Positions 7,603 through 16,158 of a stretch of DNA of 64,000 nt are shown piece after piece. The notes under the pieces are model-generated. The model was given only the letters and a program-made list of their open reading frames with translations. It was not told where the DNA came from and searched no databases. Location of the stretch: contig JBGOEJ010000010.1 of assembly GCA_041446545.1 (NCBI GenBank), forward strand, positions 54,237-118,236, given 5' to 3'. Positions within the stretch are counted from its first letter, which is position 1; each line of letters begins with the position of its first letter. Position numbers and translations under genes: made by a program. This DNA is from Fervidibacter canadensis (GTDB lineage: Bacteria; Armatimonadota; Fervidibacteria; Fervidibacterales; Fervidibacteraceae).

Positions 7603-9444
7603 CTACGGCGCTTGCGTCAGCGCCAAGTCAGTCAAATGCCGATGCAAATCCGTCGGGTCGGTGAACAGCAAATAAGCCGCAATCGCCTGATCGCCCCGCT
7701 CCACGCGCACTTGCACTTCGTTCCAACTTTGTCGCAAAGTTACTTGCGCATAGTGGCTGGCGGGTCCTTGCTGCCCTGGTCGGACGAGGTAATCGGGTTG
7801 ATGGGCGTTGAGCACTTCCACGCCGTTGAGGCAGAGTTGAAACGCTCCGTTGCAAGGGAAGCCGATGACAACCCGTTGGGTTTTGGGCGACCAAACCCAA
7901 AGGCGCGCCTCTATAATGCCCGCTTTGCCCCCCAACCATCGTTCCAACGGCAACTCGCTGTCGGGAAGCCATTCCGTTTGCCATTCGCTTCCGTTCCTGC
8001 GCACCATCCATCGCCGTTCTCCGATGAGGGTGACAGGAACGGCTAACTCCGCCGGTCGTTCGTGAACCCGCACTTGACACCAAAGGGTTTGTGTCTGAGG
8101 CAACCGCAAAGGGGCATGGATGTGAGCGTTAATGCCGACAATCCCTTTCGCTGGGACGGTCACCGACGATCTCATCGGCTCCACCCGCCAATCGCTGGGC
8201 GCATCCCAAAGGAGCGTGACGGTCAACGGCACGGGTTGACAGTTATGAAGCCAAAGGGTCACCATCTTGGGCGTTTCGGGATTGATCGTCGGAAGCCCCC
8301 GATAGTCTACGCCTACTTGCACGGCCTTCAGCGAAAAGTCCACCCGCCAAGGGTAACGGTTGCGCTCCCATAGTTCGTAAATGCCTTCGTCGGGCTTAAG
8401 CCAATCATCGGGCAAATCGGTCAAGTCTGTCGGGGCGTCGGCAATTCGCACGGGGGCACCATGCCAAGCCAGCAACCGTTCCGCCGCCGCCAAAACTTCG
8501 TCGGTCAAAACCCGCACATCGGGCAAAGGCGTGATGTTTCGGATGCCGCCCCAACTGAGGTTGGTGGCGATTGTCTCGCCCAACGGTGCCGCCCACTTTT
8601 CAGGCACTTCGCCCAGCAAAATGCCCATCACCGAACCTGCTGTCGCTCCCGTGCAATCGGTGTCTTGCCCGCAGTTGACCGCCGTCGTGATGGCGCGCCC
8701 GAAATCGCCCTCGCTTGCTAACAAACCTAAGACGGTGAACGCCAAATTCTGCGGGGCGTGAGTCGGTTCGCGATGCCAATACTTTTCAGCGATGCGCTCC
8801 CGCACCTTCCGCCAATCCCGCAACTCCGCCCACCAACGGCGCGTGTCGCTGATCGCTTGGGCGATTTGACAATCCGACGGGATGAACGCCAATGCCAAAT
8901 CCAACGCTTCGTCCACATCCCGCACGACAAAGGCGATACTTTCCAACGCCGCATTGAACATCTCGCCCCAAACCCCTTCGCCTCCTGCGTGGTCTACGAG
9001 GGCGTCCTCAAAGGCGAAACGCACCGCTAAGCGGGGTGAAGCGGGCGCCAAACACGCCCAAAGTTCCGAGCGGATGGGTGACCCCATGCAATCGTTCCAA
9101 AAGTCGTTATCGTAAGCGCCCGAAAGGGGTGGCAACAAGCCCCAACGCAAGTTGCGTTTGGCGATGCCGTATTCGTTCCAGTTGTAGCCGATGTGCGTCA
9201 GCCACGCCTGCGCCAGCACCGTTGCGTCAATGCGCCAACCTGCCCGCTTGATGGCGTCCAACCAAACCAGTTGCATCTCCAAGTCATCGTTGGGAATTCC
9301 TCCTTCCTGCAAGCGGGGATACCAGTCAAAGTCGTGCGGACCAGGTTGCCCTTCCAAAGGAGCGCCCAAAGTGCCGCCAGCGTTTTTGCCCATCCAGCAA
9401 GCGTAAACCCTCCGCCACACCTCCGAACGATTCAGCACCGCCAT
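7603..9444 (-). CDS. ADP-ribosylglycohydrolase family protein with C-terminal beta domain
   Basis: 613 residues. The N-terminal half is a DraG-like all-alpha fold: WMGKNAGGTLGAPLEGQ, metal-site segment GGIPNDDLEMQLVWLDA and late metal motif NCGQDTDCTGATAGSVMG. These correspond to the family's TDD and GGDTD motifs, with small changes (NDD; QDTDC) also found in environmental subfamilies. The second half is beta-rich (VTLWLHNCQPVPLTVTLLWD; GAFQLCLNGVEVLNAHQP) and resembles carbohydrate/jelly-roll modules. ATG 9444 is chosen because AAAGGAGG is 8 bases upstream; the frame upstream is open but carries no conserved residues. The substrate may be an ADP-ribosyl or another N-glycosidic group. Confidence 0.82.
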   Translation of the reverse strand: MAVLNRSEVWRRVYACWMGKNAGGTLGAPLEGQPGPHDFDWYPRLQEGGIPNDDLEMQLVWLDAIKRAGWRIDATVLAQAWLTHIGYNWNEYGIAKRNLRWGLLPPLSGAYDNDFWNDCMGSPIRSELWACLAPASPRLAVRFAFEDALVDHAGGEGVWGEMFNAALESIAFVVRDVDEALDLALAFIPSDCQIAQAISDTRRWWAELRDWRKVRERIAEKYWHREPTHAPQNLAFTVLGLLASEGDFGRAITTAVNCGQDTDCTGATAGSVMGILLGEVPEKWAAPLGETIATNLSWGGIRNITPLPDVRVLTDEVLAAAERLLAWHGAPVRIADAPTDLTDLPDDWLKPDEGIYELWERNRYPWRVDFSLKAVQVGVDYRGLPTINPETPKMVTLWLHNCQPVPLTVTLLWDAPSDWRVEPMRSSVTVPAKGIVGINAHIHAPLRLPQTQTLWCQVRVHERPAELAVPVTLIGERRWMVRRNGSEWQTEWLPDSELPLERWLGGKAGIIEARLWVWSPKTQRVVIGFPCNGAFQLCLNGVEVLNAHQPDYLVRPGQQGPASHYAQVTLRQSWNEVQVRVERGDQAIAAYLLFTDPTDLHRHLTDLALTQAP

Positions 9445-9516
9445 CCCACTCGCCTCCTTTGCAAGCCATCGCAGCGTCCGCAAAAATTGTGCGATGTCGG
9501 ATTGACGACTGTTGGA

Positions 9517-9531
9517 GTGGCTATCAGCCAC
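9517..9531. repeat. Isolated 15-bp palindromic repeat core
   Basis: GTGGCT-ATC-AGCCAC in the 108-base gap between the divergent glycohydrolase and methyltransferase genes. The same core occurs at 14020-14034 (inside the start of a glycosidase gene) and inside the longer element at 47555-47720 (47589-47603). A GCGGCT/AGCCGC variant is at 14266-14280 and 47660-47674. It forms a 6-bp hairpin. Confidence 0.6.
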
Positions 9532-9552
9532 GATTTTCAACGGTGACAAACG

Positions 9553-10725
9553 ATGCCCAAGCGTTGGCTGAAACTGAAGCGGGGCAAGGACAAAAAGGTG
9601 CGCAAGTTTTACCCGTTCGTCTATCGCGACGAAGTGGCGGACATCGCCCCAACGGTCAGCGACGGCGACCTCGTTTGCCTTTTGGATGCCGACGGGCGCT
9701 TCGTCGCTTGGGGCACTTACTCCGCCACTTCCCACATCGCCTTCCGCACCTTGACTTTGAACGACGAACCCATTGACCGCAACTTTTTCCTTGCCCGCTT
9801 AAAAGAGGCGTTGCGTTTGCGCCAATCGTTGGTGTCCGCCACTGACGCTTTCCGCCTTGTCCACGCCGAAGGCGATTTTTTGCCCGGGCTCATCGTAGAC
9901 CGCTACGGCGACTTTTTGGTCGTTCAGGTGCGCACTTTGGGGATGGAACGGTTGAAGCCTTTGTGGCTTGATGCCCTCCTTGAGTTGCTGTCGCCCAAAG
10001 GCATCTTTGAGCGCAGCGACATGGAAGGGCGACAAGAAGAGGGTTTGCCACCTGCCAAGGGTTTGCTTTACGGCGAAGTGCCTGAACGGGTGGAAATTCA
10101 CGAAGACGGTTTGCGCTTTTTGGTGGATGTGCGGGGCGGATTGAAGACGGGCTTTTACCTTGACCAACGCGACAACCGTCGGTGGATGCGGTCACTCATC
10201 CGCTCTGGTGAGCGCTTTCTGGATTTGTTCGCCTACACGGGTGCCTTCGCTATCCACGCCGCCAAAGCGGGGGCGGAATGCGTGGCGGTAGAGCAACTGC
10301 CATCGGCGGTCGCTTTGGGGCGCGAGCAAGGGGCGCTCAACGGCGTCACGGTGGAGTTTCGCTGTGGCAACGCTTTTGACGAGTTACCCAAACTCGCCGC
10401 CGAAGGACAACGCTTTGATGCCGTCGTCATTGACCCGCCCGCCATCGCCAAGAGCAAGCGGGAGGTAGCGAGTTTGAAGTGGGCAATTTGGAAACTGGTT
10501 CATGGTGTCCTGCCGATGCTGAACGAAAGCGGTCGGTTGCTCGTTTGCACTTGCACCTACCACATGGACTGGACGACCCTGTTGGAAGCCGTTCGGTTAG
10601 CAGCGTCCGACCGCAATGTCCCGCTGCGGTTGCTGGCACAAACGACCCAATCACCTGACCATCCTATCCGCTTGCATTTCCCCGAAAGCCAATACTTGCG
10701 TTGCCTCCTTTTGCAACGAGATTGA
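9553..10725 (+). CDS. rlmI: Class I rRNA large-subunit methyltransferase, RlmI-like
   Basis: A 390-residue SAM-dependent methyltransferase predicted to make 5-methylcytosine in 23S rRNA (RlmI/YccW family, COG1092). The N-terminal PUA-like domain is seen in residues about 1-75 (FYPFVYRDEVADI; DADGRFVAWGTYS), followed by the linker domain with FLPGLIVDRYGDFLVVQ. The methyltransferase motif I is FLDLFAYTGAFAIHAAKAGA and the catalytic motif IV is VVIDPPAIAKSK. CTCTYHMDW holds the C-terminal Cys expected for C5 methylation. The length agrees with RlmI (396 in E. coli). The target base is inferred from family only. Confidence 0.88.
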   Translation: MPKRWLKLKRGKDKKVRKFYPFVYRDEVADIAPTVSDGDLVCLLDADGRFVAWGTYSATSHIAFRTLTLNDEPIDRNFFLARLKEALRLRQSLVSATDAFRLVHAEGDFLPGLIVDRYGDFLVVQVRTLGMERLKPLWLDALLELLSPKGIFERSDMEGRQEEGLPPAKGLLYGEVPERVEIHEDGLRFLVDVRGGLKTGFYLDQRDNRRWMRSLIRSGERFLDLFAYTGAFAIHAAKAGAECVAVEQLPSAVALGREQGALNGVTVEFRCGNAFDELPKLAAEGQRFDAVVIDPPAIAKSKREVASLKWAIWKLVHGVLPMLNESGRLLVCTCTYHMDWTTLLEAVRLAASDRNVPLRLLAQTTQSPDHPIRLHFPESQYLRCLLLQRD

Positions 10726-10770
10726 TGCGCTACACTTTCTGACGACCCGACGAAAGGGACGGGATGAACC

Positions 10771-11361
10771 ATGAGCATCGTCGTGCCGCGCAAACGCATC
10801 ACTTATCCCGAAACGGATGGGAAGCCTATGGCAGAGACTGATTGGCACTACAAGTCGGTGACCAACACACGGTTTAGTCTGGAGTGGCATTTTCGCGAGC
10901 GGGAGGATGTTTATGTTTCGGGCAACTTGTTTGTCTACTACGAGGAGGGCAATCCGAGGAAGTGCGTGGCGCCCGATGTCTTTGTCGTCTTCGGCGTTCC
11001 CAAGCGTCCAAGGCGCGTCTACCTCGTCTGGGAGGAAGGGAAAGGCTTGGATGTCGTCTTTGAGTTCACCAGCAAAAAGACGAGGCGGGAGGACTTTGGG
11101 TGGAAGATGGACATTTATCGGGGCATCTTGGGCGTTCAGGAGTTGTTCATCTTTGACCCTTTGCGGGAGTATTTGATGCCGCCGTTGGTCGGCTATTTTC
11201 GTCGGGGAGAAAAGTGGGTTCGGCAAGAGGCAGGAGAAGGAAGGTTGGTCAGCGAGGTTTTGGGATTGGAAGTCGTCGTGGAGGGAGAAAGGTTGCGCCT
11301 TTACGACCCAAAGACGAAAAACTTCCTGCCCTCACCAGAAGATTTGCTGCAGGGAACATGA
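10771..11361 (+). CDS. Uma2 family PD-(D/E)XK nuclease-like protein
   Basis: A 196-residue DUF820/Uma2 protein. The nuclease core is visible: APDVFVVFG carries the first acidic residue and VVFEFTSKKTRRED the E-x-(T/S)-K catalytic pair, then the helix KMDIYRGILGVQELFIFDPL. Uma2 proteins are widespread in Cyanobacteria and related phyla; their physiological role is not settled. GGGACGGGA precedes the ATG. It follows the RlmI-like gene by 45 bases on the same strand and converges with the unknown gene at 11369. Confidence 0.85.
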   Translation: MSIVVPRKRITYPETDGKPMAETDWHYKSVTNTRFSLEWHFREREDVYVSGNLFVYYEEGNPRKCVAPDVFVVFGVPKRPRRVYLVWEEGKGLDVVFEFTSKKTRREDFGWKMDIYRGILGVQELFIFDPLREYLMPPLVGYFRRGEKWVRQEAGEGRLVSEVLGLEVVVEGERLRLYDPKTKNFLPSPEDLLQGT

Positions 11362-11368
11362 AAGGGCG

Positions 11369-12442
11369 TCAGGAAGGGATGAAAGGCACAAGGTCGGAAA
11401 GGAGTCGTTGAGCCAAAAGGTAGCCCTTGCTAAACTGGCGGCGTTTTGCTGCCTGCAACATCTGCCAAATTTGGTCGTTGACTTCCGACGGCACTTCGCC
11501 GATTTGCTCCTTGCGCGCCAACACCCACTGGACGGCAAATTGCATCGCTTTGGGCAACAACTCGCCTGCCCGCCGATGCATTCGCTCCAGCCGTTCCCGA
11601 TCGCCCGTCACCCAAACCAGTTCCGCCATCGTCGCCCCAATCACCTTCACTTGCGTCGTCTCGCCCTTTACCTGCATCGGGAATCGGATGAGGGCGGGGA
11701 AACGCAACCCGTAAGCCCGCCAACCAGGGGCAGCGCGAAAGGGTAATGGGACGACAAGGGTTGTTGTCTTGCCCGTCGGCACTATCAGGGTGAGCCATTC
11801 ATCGGTCGCTAATTGCCAGCAGCGACATTGCGCTCCATCCACGAGCACCTCCCAACTTTCCCTTCGGTCGGCAAGGAGCGGTTGCCAAAGGCGGAATTGA
11901 ACGCTCAAACTGGCGAGGGCTTTCAACCGCTCCCGTTCACCCGCTGGCTCTTCGTCGGGCAGTTGAGAAAAGCAAAGGGAGTCTGCTCCTTCCAGCAAAG
12001 CGTTGACGGCAGCCGAGAAAAACTGCGGCGGTTCATTGACTGTCAACCATGCCCACCACTTGCCGTCACGCCGCGGATGAGCCGATAGGACGCCATAGGT
12101 GAAGGGAGACGGCTGTTGCCATGCAAGGGTGAACCCTGTTTGCGTTGTCGCCCGCAGCATTGCCAACAAAGCAGGGTCGTCCAAATGCTCCACGACCCAG
12201 CCGAGCAACTTAGGGTGTCGGGCGAAGCGGTGGAGCGGGACATTTTTGACCCGCTTGCCCTTTGCCCACAAAAGAAACCGCAATGCCCAGCCATTTTCAT
12301 CGGCAGTGTTCAGGGCGCTTAAAACATCCCGCCAATTTCGTTCGTGAACGGGCAACAGCACGGCATCTAAAAAGTGCGCTTCAGCGCGAAGAAGGTCATC
12401 AAGATGGAGCGGCTCTGTCAAAGCGACCGCAGTGACAAACAT
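11369..12442 (-). CDS. Unknown protein, 357 residues
   Basis: I do not recognise this family. There is no signal peptide or membrane segment. The N-terminal half is helical and Leu/Trp-rich (NGWALRFLLWAKGKRVKNV; HPKLLGWVVEHLDDPALLAM). The middle has beta-like Trp-rich stretches (KWWAWLTVNEPPQFFSAAVN; ATDEWLTLIVPTGKTTTLVV), reminiscent of the beta-sandwich tails attached to glycosidases. The C-terminus is a charged helix with basic residues (AAKRRQFSKGYLLAQRLLSD). A GAGGTGG ribosome site lies 6 bases before the ATG. It follows the DUF4038 gene on the minus strand by 64 bases, so a carbohydrate-linked role is possible but not shown. Confidence 0.6.
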   Translation of the reverse strand: MFVTAVALTEPLHLDDLLRAEAHFLDAVLLPVHERNWRDVLSALNTADENGWALRFLLWAKGKRVKNVPLHRFARHPKLLGWVVEHLDDPALLAMLRATTQTGFTLAWQQPSPFTYGVLSAHPRRDGKWWAWLTVNEPPQFFSAAVNALLEGADSLCFSQLPDEEPAGERERLKALASLSVQFRLWQPLLADRRESWEVLVDGAQCRCWQLATDEWLTLIVPTGKTTTLVVPLPFRAAPGWRAYGLRFPALIRFPMQVKGETTQVKVIGATMAELVWVTGDRERLERMHRRAGELLPKAMQFAVQWVLARKEQIGEVPSEVNDQIWQMLQAAKRRQFSKGYLLAQRLLSDLVPFIPS

Positions 12443-12506
12443 CGGCGACCACCTCGGCGTCGCATGTGAAAGGCGCGGCTTGATATCCTTGCTGAAAAGC
12501 CCTTGC

Positions 12507-14087
12507 TCACCTGCTTAACTGCCTATTTGCCTTCGTTTCCCGCTGCACCAACAAAACCCAATCGCCTTCGTCAGGTGGCGTCAAAGAAATCGTCCCGCCT
12601 GCTTGGCTTTTTGATTGCCCTTGCCATGCGCCCGTGCGCGGGTTGAACCAACGAATGAGGAAGCGACCTTCGGGCAAAGTCACGGTGACAGGTTTGCCGT
12701 CAGGGACGAAGACGGCGTAAGTAGTGCCGATTTCCGCAAGGCAAACGCCTGTGCTGGACAATTCAGGATGCGGGCGCATCCGCCAAAAAGGTAGCGAGCG
12801 GATGAATTGCGCCAAGTGCCTCAGGGCATCGTAAAGTTGCCCTTGCGGTTTCATCCTCATCCCTAACTCGCTGAAAGTGGCACCGACATCTTCTCGCCGT
12901 TGCCAACGGCGAGGTGGCACGACTTCATCGGCGTAGTTGATGTGACCGCCACTGAGGGCAATCACCCATGCCGCCTTGCGTAAGTTGTCCACATCCAAGC
13001 CTGCCTCCCGTTGATAAAAGTTGCCCTCCCAAAGGCACTCGTGGGCGAGGATGGGCTTGGGCACTCGCTGATGCAGCGACGCCAGCCAAACATACTTGCC
13101 GAAGTTTTGGTCGGTGAGTTTGTCCTGAACGGTGTGGTAGCCGAACCATGCTGCCCGTCGGACGGTTTCGCTGCTGGCGCGCAAACTGTGGACGCTAATC
13201 AAAAAGCGCCCATGCGTCAGTTGATGCAACCGTTGACCGAGGCGCAAAATTTCCGCCTCACGATAGCCCTCTTCCCACTCGCTCGTCGGTTGAAAGGTGG
13301 CGTTCCAAAAGCCTTGCCATCGGGCGACCCAGTAACGCAGCAGCAAATCCAATGCTTCGTCGGGTGCTTTGGGCAAACCGTTCGTGCCGCCGACGATGCT
13401 GAAAGGGATGACGACGAAGCCTTTCTCGGCAGCCAACCGCAGGGCACGGTCCAACCCTCTCCAAACGGTCAAGTTGAACCGCTCAAAATCGGGCTGCCCT
13501 TTTTCGGTGCGTTCCCACACCATTCGGTCGGGCGTCAAGTGAGGACCGACGAGAGCATTGAAACCTTGCGCTTTCAGAAAGTCCAGCGTCTTTGCGAGTG
13601 TCCCTTCGTCCAGCGCATCCAAGTTCCAAAGGTGGAACGCCAGCAGGTAAACGGGTATGCCATCGGCGAAGGTGAACCAAAGGGGATTTTGCGGGTGAAC
13701 TCGCAGAGGTCCTGGCAACTTGGACGGGACGCACTCAAAAGCGCCACTGGCTGCCATCTTTTCGTCGGGCGGCTCCGTGCGGACGAACCATTGCCATCTG
13801 CCGATTTCGTCGGGCATGAACCGCACCCGCCACTCGTTGCCGCCATCGTAGAAACCCTCCACGACGATTTGTCGCCCCGATGGCGAACGGAAAGTCGCCG
13901 TCACGCAGACTTCAGTGAACGGGTTTCGGTAAAAGTGGCGACTTTTCATCGTCGCTTCCCACAAACCCCAACGAGGCACTTTTGACGGCGCTTGCACTTG
14001 CGCCATCGCTTTTGCAGAAGTGGCTATCAGCCACGACCAACCTTGCACCACAAAAAACACACCAAGCGCCAAAAGCCATCTTCCCAT
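12507..14087 (-). CDS. Secreted DUF5060/DUF4038 glycoside hydrolase-like protein
   Basis: 526 residues. A signal peptide (GRWLLALGVFFVVQG to the ATSAKA cleavage site) is followed by a beta-sandwich of DUF5060 type (about 35-110: ATFRSPSGRQIVVEGFYDGG; DEIGRWQWFVRTEPPD), a DUF4038 TIM barrel (from PLRVHPQNPLWFTFADG; LDFLKAQGFNALVGPHL) and a C-terminal putative collagen-binding-type sandwich (GRFLIRWFNPRTGAWQG). Relatives include apiosidase GH140, so a plant cell-wall or heteroglycan target is inferred. The start ATG 14087 has GGGGTG 6 bases upstream; longer starts (14093, 14171) would run into the repeat element at 14119-14345. A repeat core (14020-14034) encodes part of the signal peptide. Confidence 0.8.
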   Translation of the reverse strand: MGRWLLALGVFFVVQGWSWLIATSAKAMAQVQAPSKVPRWGLWEATMKSRHFYRNPFTEVCVTATFRSPSGRQIVVEGFYDGGNEWRVRFMPDEIGRWQWFVRTEPPDEKMAASGAFECVPSKLPGPLRVHPQNPLWFTFADGIPVYLLAFHLWNLDALDEGTLAKTLDFLKAQGFNALVGPHLTPDRMVWERTEKGQPDFERFNLTVWRGLDRALRLAAEKGFVVIPFSIVGGTNGLPKAPDEALDLLLRYWVARWQGFWNATFQPTSEWEEGYREAEILRLGQRLHQLTHGRFLISVHSLRASSETVRRAAWFGYHTVQDKLTDQNFGKYVWLASLHQRVPKPILAHECLWEGNFYQREAGLDVDNLRKAAWVIALSGGHINYADEVVPPRRWQRREDVGATFSELGMRMKPQGQLYDALRHLAQFIRSLPFWRMRPHPELSSTGVCLAEIGTTYAVFVPDGKPVTVTLPEGRFLIRWFNPRTGAWQGQSKSQAGGTISLTPPDEGDWVLLVQRETKANRQLSR

Positions 14088-14118
14088 CGTCATCACCCCA
14101 AGGCATGCGCACCAAAGG

Positions 14119-14345
14119 TGTCGGGAAACTTTGCGGCTCCATCGCCAAGCCGATGCTTCTTTCGCCTTCATGGCATCCCTGCAAGGCAGGGCTCACGGAC
14201 AAATCACGCTTTTAGCCGCTCCGTCAAGGATGAGCAACCCGACGCTTCTCCGACCTTCTGCTGGAGCGGCTATTAGCCGCGACAATGACAACGGCGATGT
14301 CCGCTGCAACGAACGGCGGTTATTCAAGGCGTGATTTTCCGAACA
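14119..14345 (+). repeat. MITE-like intergenic element, copy A
   Basis: The right end, TTTTCCGAACA at 14335-14345, matches the ends of the copies at 28391-28555 and 47555-47720. The internal segment ACGGCGATGTCCGCTGC...GCGGTTATTCAAG (about 14291-14327) is nearly identical to the inverted copy at 28391. The core GCGGCTATTAGCCGC is at 14266-14280. The left end TGTCGGGAAA (14119) is a weaker match to TGTTCGGAAA, so that boundary is uncertain. No coding capacity. It accounts for most of the 343-base gap between the glycosidase and metal-transporter genes. Confidence 0.6.
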
Positions 14346-14375
14346 CCCTCACCTGCTTGTCTTACTACATCGTCC

Positions 14376-14392
14376 GTAGCAACCGCTGCTAC
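14376..14392. promoter_or_regulatory. Palindrome upstream of metal ABC operon
   Basis: GTAGCA-ACCGC-TGCTAC, with 6-base arms, centred 47 bases before the substrate-binding protein start. Size and place fit an operator for a metal-sensing repressor (Zur/Fur/MntR class), but the sequence does not match a consensus I can name. No clear -35/-10 pair was found. Confidence 0.35.
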
Positions 14393-14430
14393 ATTTTTGG
14401 CGCATCCTTAAGCGAGGAGGTGCGTGTTTT

Positions 14431-15360
14431 ATGCGCCGATGGTGTTTCGCCGTTTTTTTGACGGTCGCTTTGGGCATCTCTTTAGCGCCGACGGCGGCAC
14501 GCAAGGTGCGGGTCGTGGCGACGACGACGGATTTGAAGTGGGCGGCAGAACAAGTCGGCGGCAGGCATGTAGAAGTCGTCGCTTTGATGCATCCGTTACA
14601 AAATCCCCACACCGTTCAACCCCGTCCCTCTTTCATCGTGCATCTCAGTCGTGCCGATTTGTTGGTGCGCATCGGCTTGGATTACGAAGAGGCGTGGCTT
14701 CCGCCGATGGTGGACGAAGCCCGCAACCCGAAAGTCCGTCAGGGAGGGACGGGCGATGTGGACGCCTCGCGGGGAATCCCCTTGCTGGAAATCCCGCAAG
14801 GGCGCGTCACCCGCGAGCAAGGGGAAGTCCACATCTTCGGCAATCCCCACTATTGGCTTGACCCTGCCAACATGCGCATCATCGTCCGCAACATTGCCGA
14901 AGGGCTCAAGCGGGTTGACCCCGCCAACGCCGACGATTACGACCGCAACTTGCGTCAAACGGAACGAGCCCTGAGCGACTTGCAGGAGGAGACCGAACGG
15001 ATGGCAGCGCCCTTGCAAGGCGAGAAGTTTGTCGCTCACCACACGACTTGGAGTTACTTAGCGAACCGCTATGGCTTTAAAATTGTCGGCTACCTTGAGC
15101 CCAAGCCGGGCATCCCGCCGTCGGCGTCCCACTTGGCGGATTTGATTTTCCTGATGCGTCGGGAACGGGTGAAGGTCATCCTCAAAGAGCCCTTTTACGA
15201 AAACCGCTTGCCCAACATGGTGGCGCAACGGACGGGGGCGAAAGTCGTGGAAGTTTGCCCCAGCGTCGGCGGCGAACCGGGCACGGAAACTTACCCCAAG
15301 TTGCTCCGCTACATCCTGACCAAACTCATCAACGCCGTGCAGGAAGGGCAACAAAAGTGA
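14431..15360 (+). CDS. Metal ABC transporter, substrate-binding protein (ZnuA/TroA family)
   Basis: A 309-residue cluster A-I binding protein that captures Zn2+ or Mn2+ outside the cytoplasmic membrane. Signal peptide: RRWCFAVFLTVALGISLAPT. Likely metal ligands are the His in NPHTVQPRPS, the His in NPHYWLDPAN and the His-His pair in VAHHTTWSYLANRYG, with an acidic ligand near the C-terminus (ILKEPFYEN). The long charged His-rich loop of many ZnuA proteins is absent, so the metal cannot be assigned. GCGAGGAGG precedes the ATG. First gene of a three-gene importer operon. Confidence 0.9.
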   Translation: MRRWCFAVFLTVALGISLAPTAARKVRVVATTTDLKWAAEQVGGRHVEVVALMHPLQNPHTVQPRPSFIVHLSRADLLVRIGLDYEEAWLPPMVDEARNPKVRQGGTGDVDASRGIPLLEIPQGRVTREQGEVHIFGNPHYWLDPANMRIIVRNIAEGLKRVDPANADDYDRNLRQTERALSDLQEETERMAAPLQGEKFVAHHTTWSYLANRYGFKIVGYLEPKPGIPPSASHLADLIFLMRRERVKVILKEPFYENRLPNMVAQRTGAKVVEVCPSVGGEPGTETYPKLLRYILTKLINAVQEGQQK

Positions 15361-15393
15361 GCCGACGAAGTTGAGCGATGGTAGGTGAAGGAA

Positions 15394-16158
15394 ATGGGCG
15401 AACCGTTGGTGCAGTTAGAAGGAGTGACATTGGGTTACGGGCGGAAAGTTGTCCTGCGGGATGTTTCTTTGCAACTTCAGCAAGGCGAATTTTGGGGGTT
15501 CGTCGGACCGAACGGGTCGGGCAAGACGACTTTGGTGCGGGCGCTGTTGGGATTACTTCGCCCGATGAAAGGGCAAATCCTTTGGCATCGGCGCGCCCGC
15601 ATCGGCTATGTGCCTCAACGAGAGATGTTGGATGATTTGTTGCCCTTGACCGCCTTGGACATCGTGTTGATGGGACGCATCCATCGCAGCGGATTTGGGC
15701 ACCGCTTTACCCCTGCCGATCGGGCGAAAGCGTTGGCAGCGATGGAGCAAGTGGGCATCGCCGACCTTGCGCCCATGCGTTACCGCCAACTTTCGGGCGG
15801 TCAAAAGCAAAGGGTGCTTTTGGCGCGGGCGTTGGCGACGGAACCTGACTTGCTTTTGCTGGACGAACCGACCAACGGGTTGGACTTGCCGACGGAGCAC
15901 GCCATCATGGAGTTGCTGCGGCGCATCCATCAAGAGCGGGGTGTCACCGTCGTTTTGGTCACGCACTTGCTCAGCCTTGCCGCTAACGCCGCCACGCATT
16001 TAGCGCTCTTTCGGGATGGACAAGTGGTGGCGGGTTCCGTCGCCGAGATGCTAACGGAACGACGGTTGAGCGCTACTTACCAGACACCCATCGCCGTGCG
16101 GGAATTGAACGGCTATCGGGTCGTGATGATTGCCGCCCCGTCGGAGGCGACGCCCTGA
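15394..16158 (+). CDS. Metal ABC transporter, ATP-binding protein
   Basis: A 254-residue ABC ATPase of the ZnuC/MntB type that powers metal import. Walker A is GPNGSGKTTLVRAL, the signature is LSGGQKQRVLLARALA, Walker B is LLLLDEPTNGLD and the switch His is in VLVTHLL. The start is set at ATG 15394 with AGGTG 6 bases upstream; a GTG at 15385 in the same frame is an alternative. The stop overlaps the permease start (TGATG), so the two are translationally coupled. Confidence 0.92.
   Translation: MGEPLVQLEGVTLGYGRKVVLRDVSLQLQQGEFWGFVGPNGSGKTTLVRALLGLLRPMKGQILWHRRARIGYVPQREMLDDLLPLTALDIVLMGRIHRSGFGHRFTPADRAKALAAMEQVGIADLAPMRYRQLSGGQKQRVLLARALATEPDLLLLDEPTNGLDLPTEHAIMELLRRIHQERGVTVVLVTHLLSLAANAATHLALFRDGQVVAGSVAEMLTERRLSATYQTPIAVRELNGYRVVMIAAPSEATP

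Noticed and set aside
7591..7620. Minus-strand promoter CTGACG-18-TAGAAT before guaB3
   Set aside because: The -35 box is weak and the site overlaps the end of the glycohydrolase gene; not strong enough to call.
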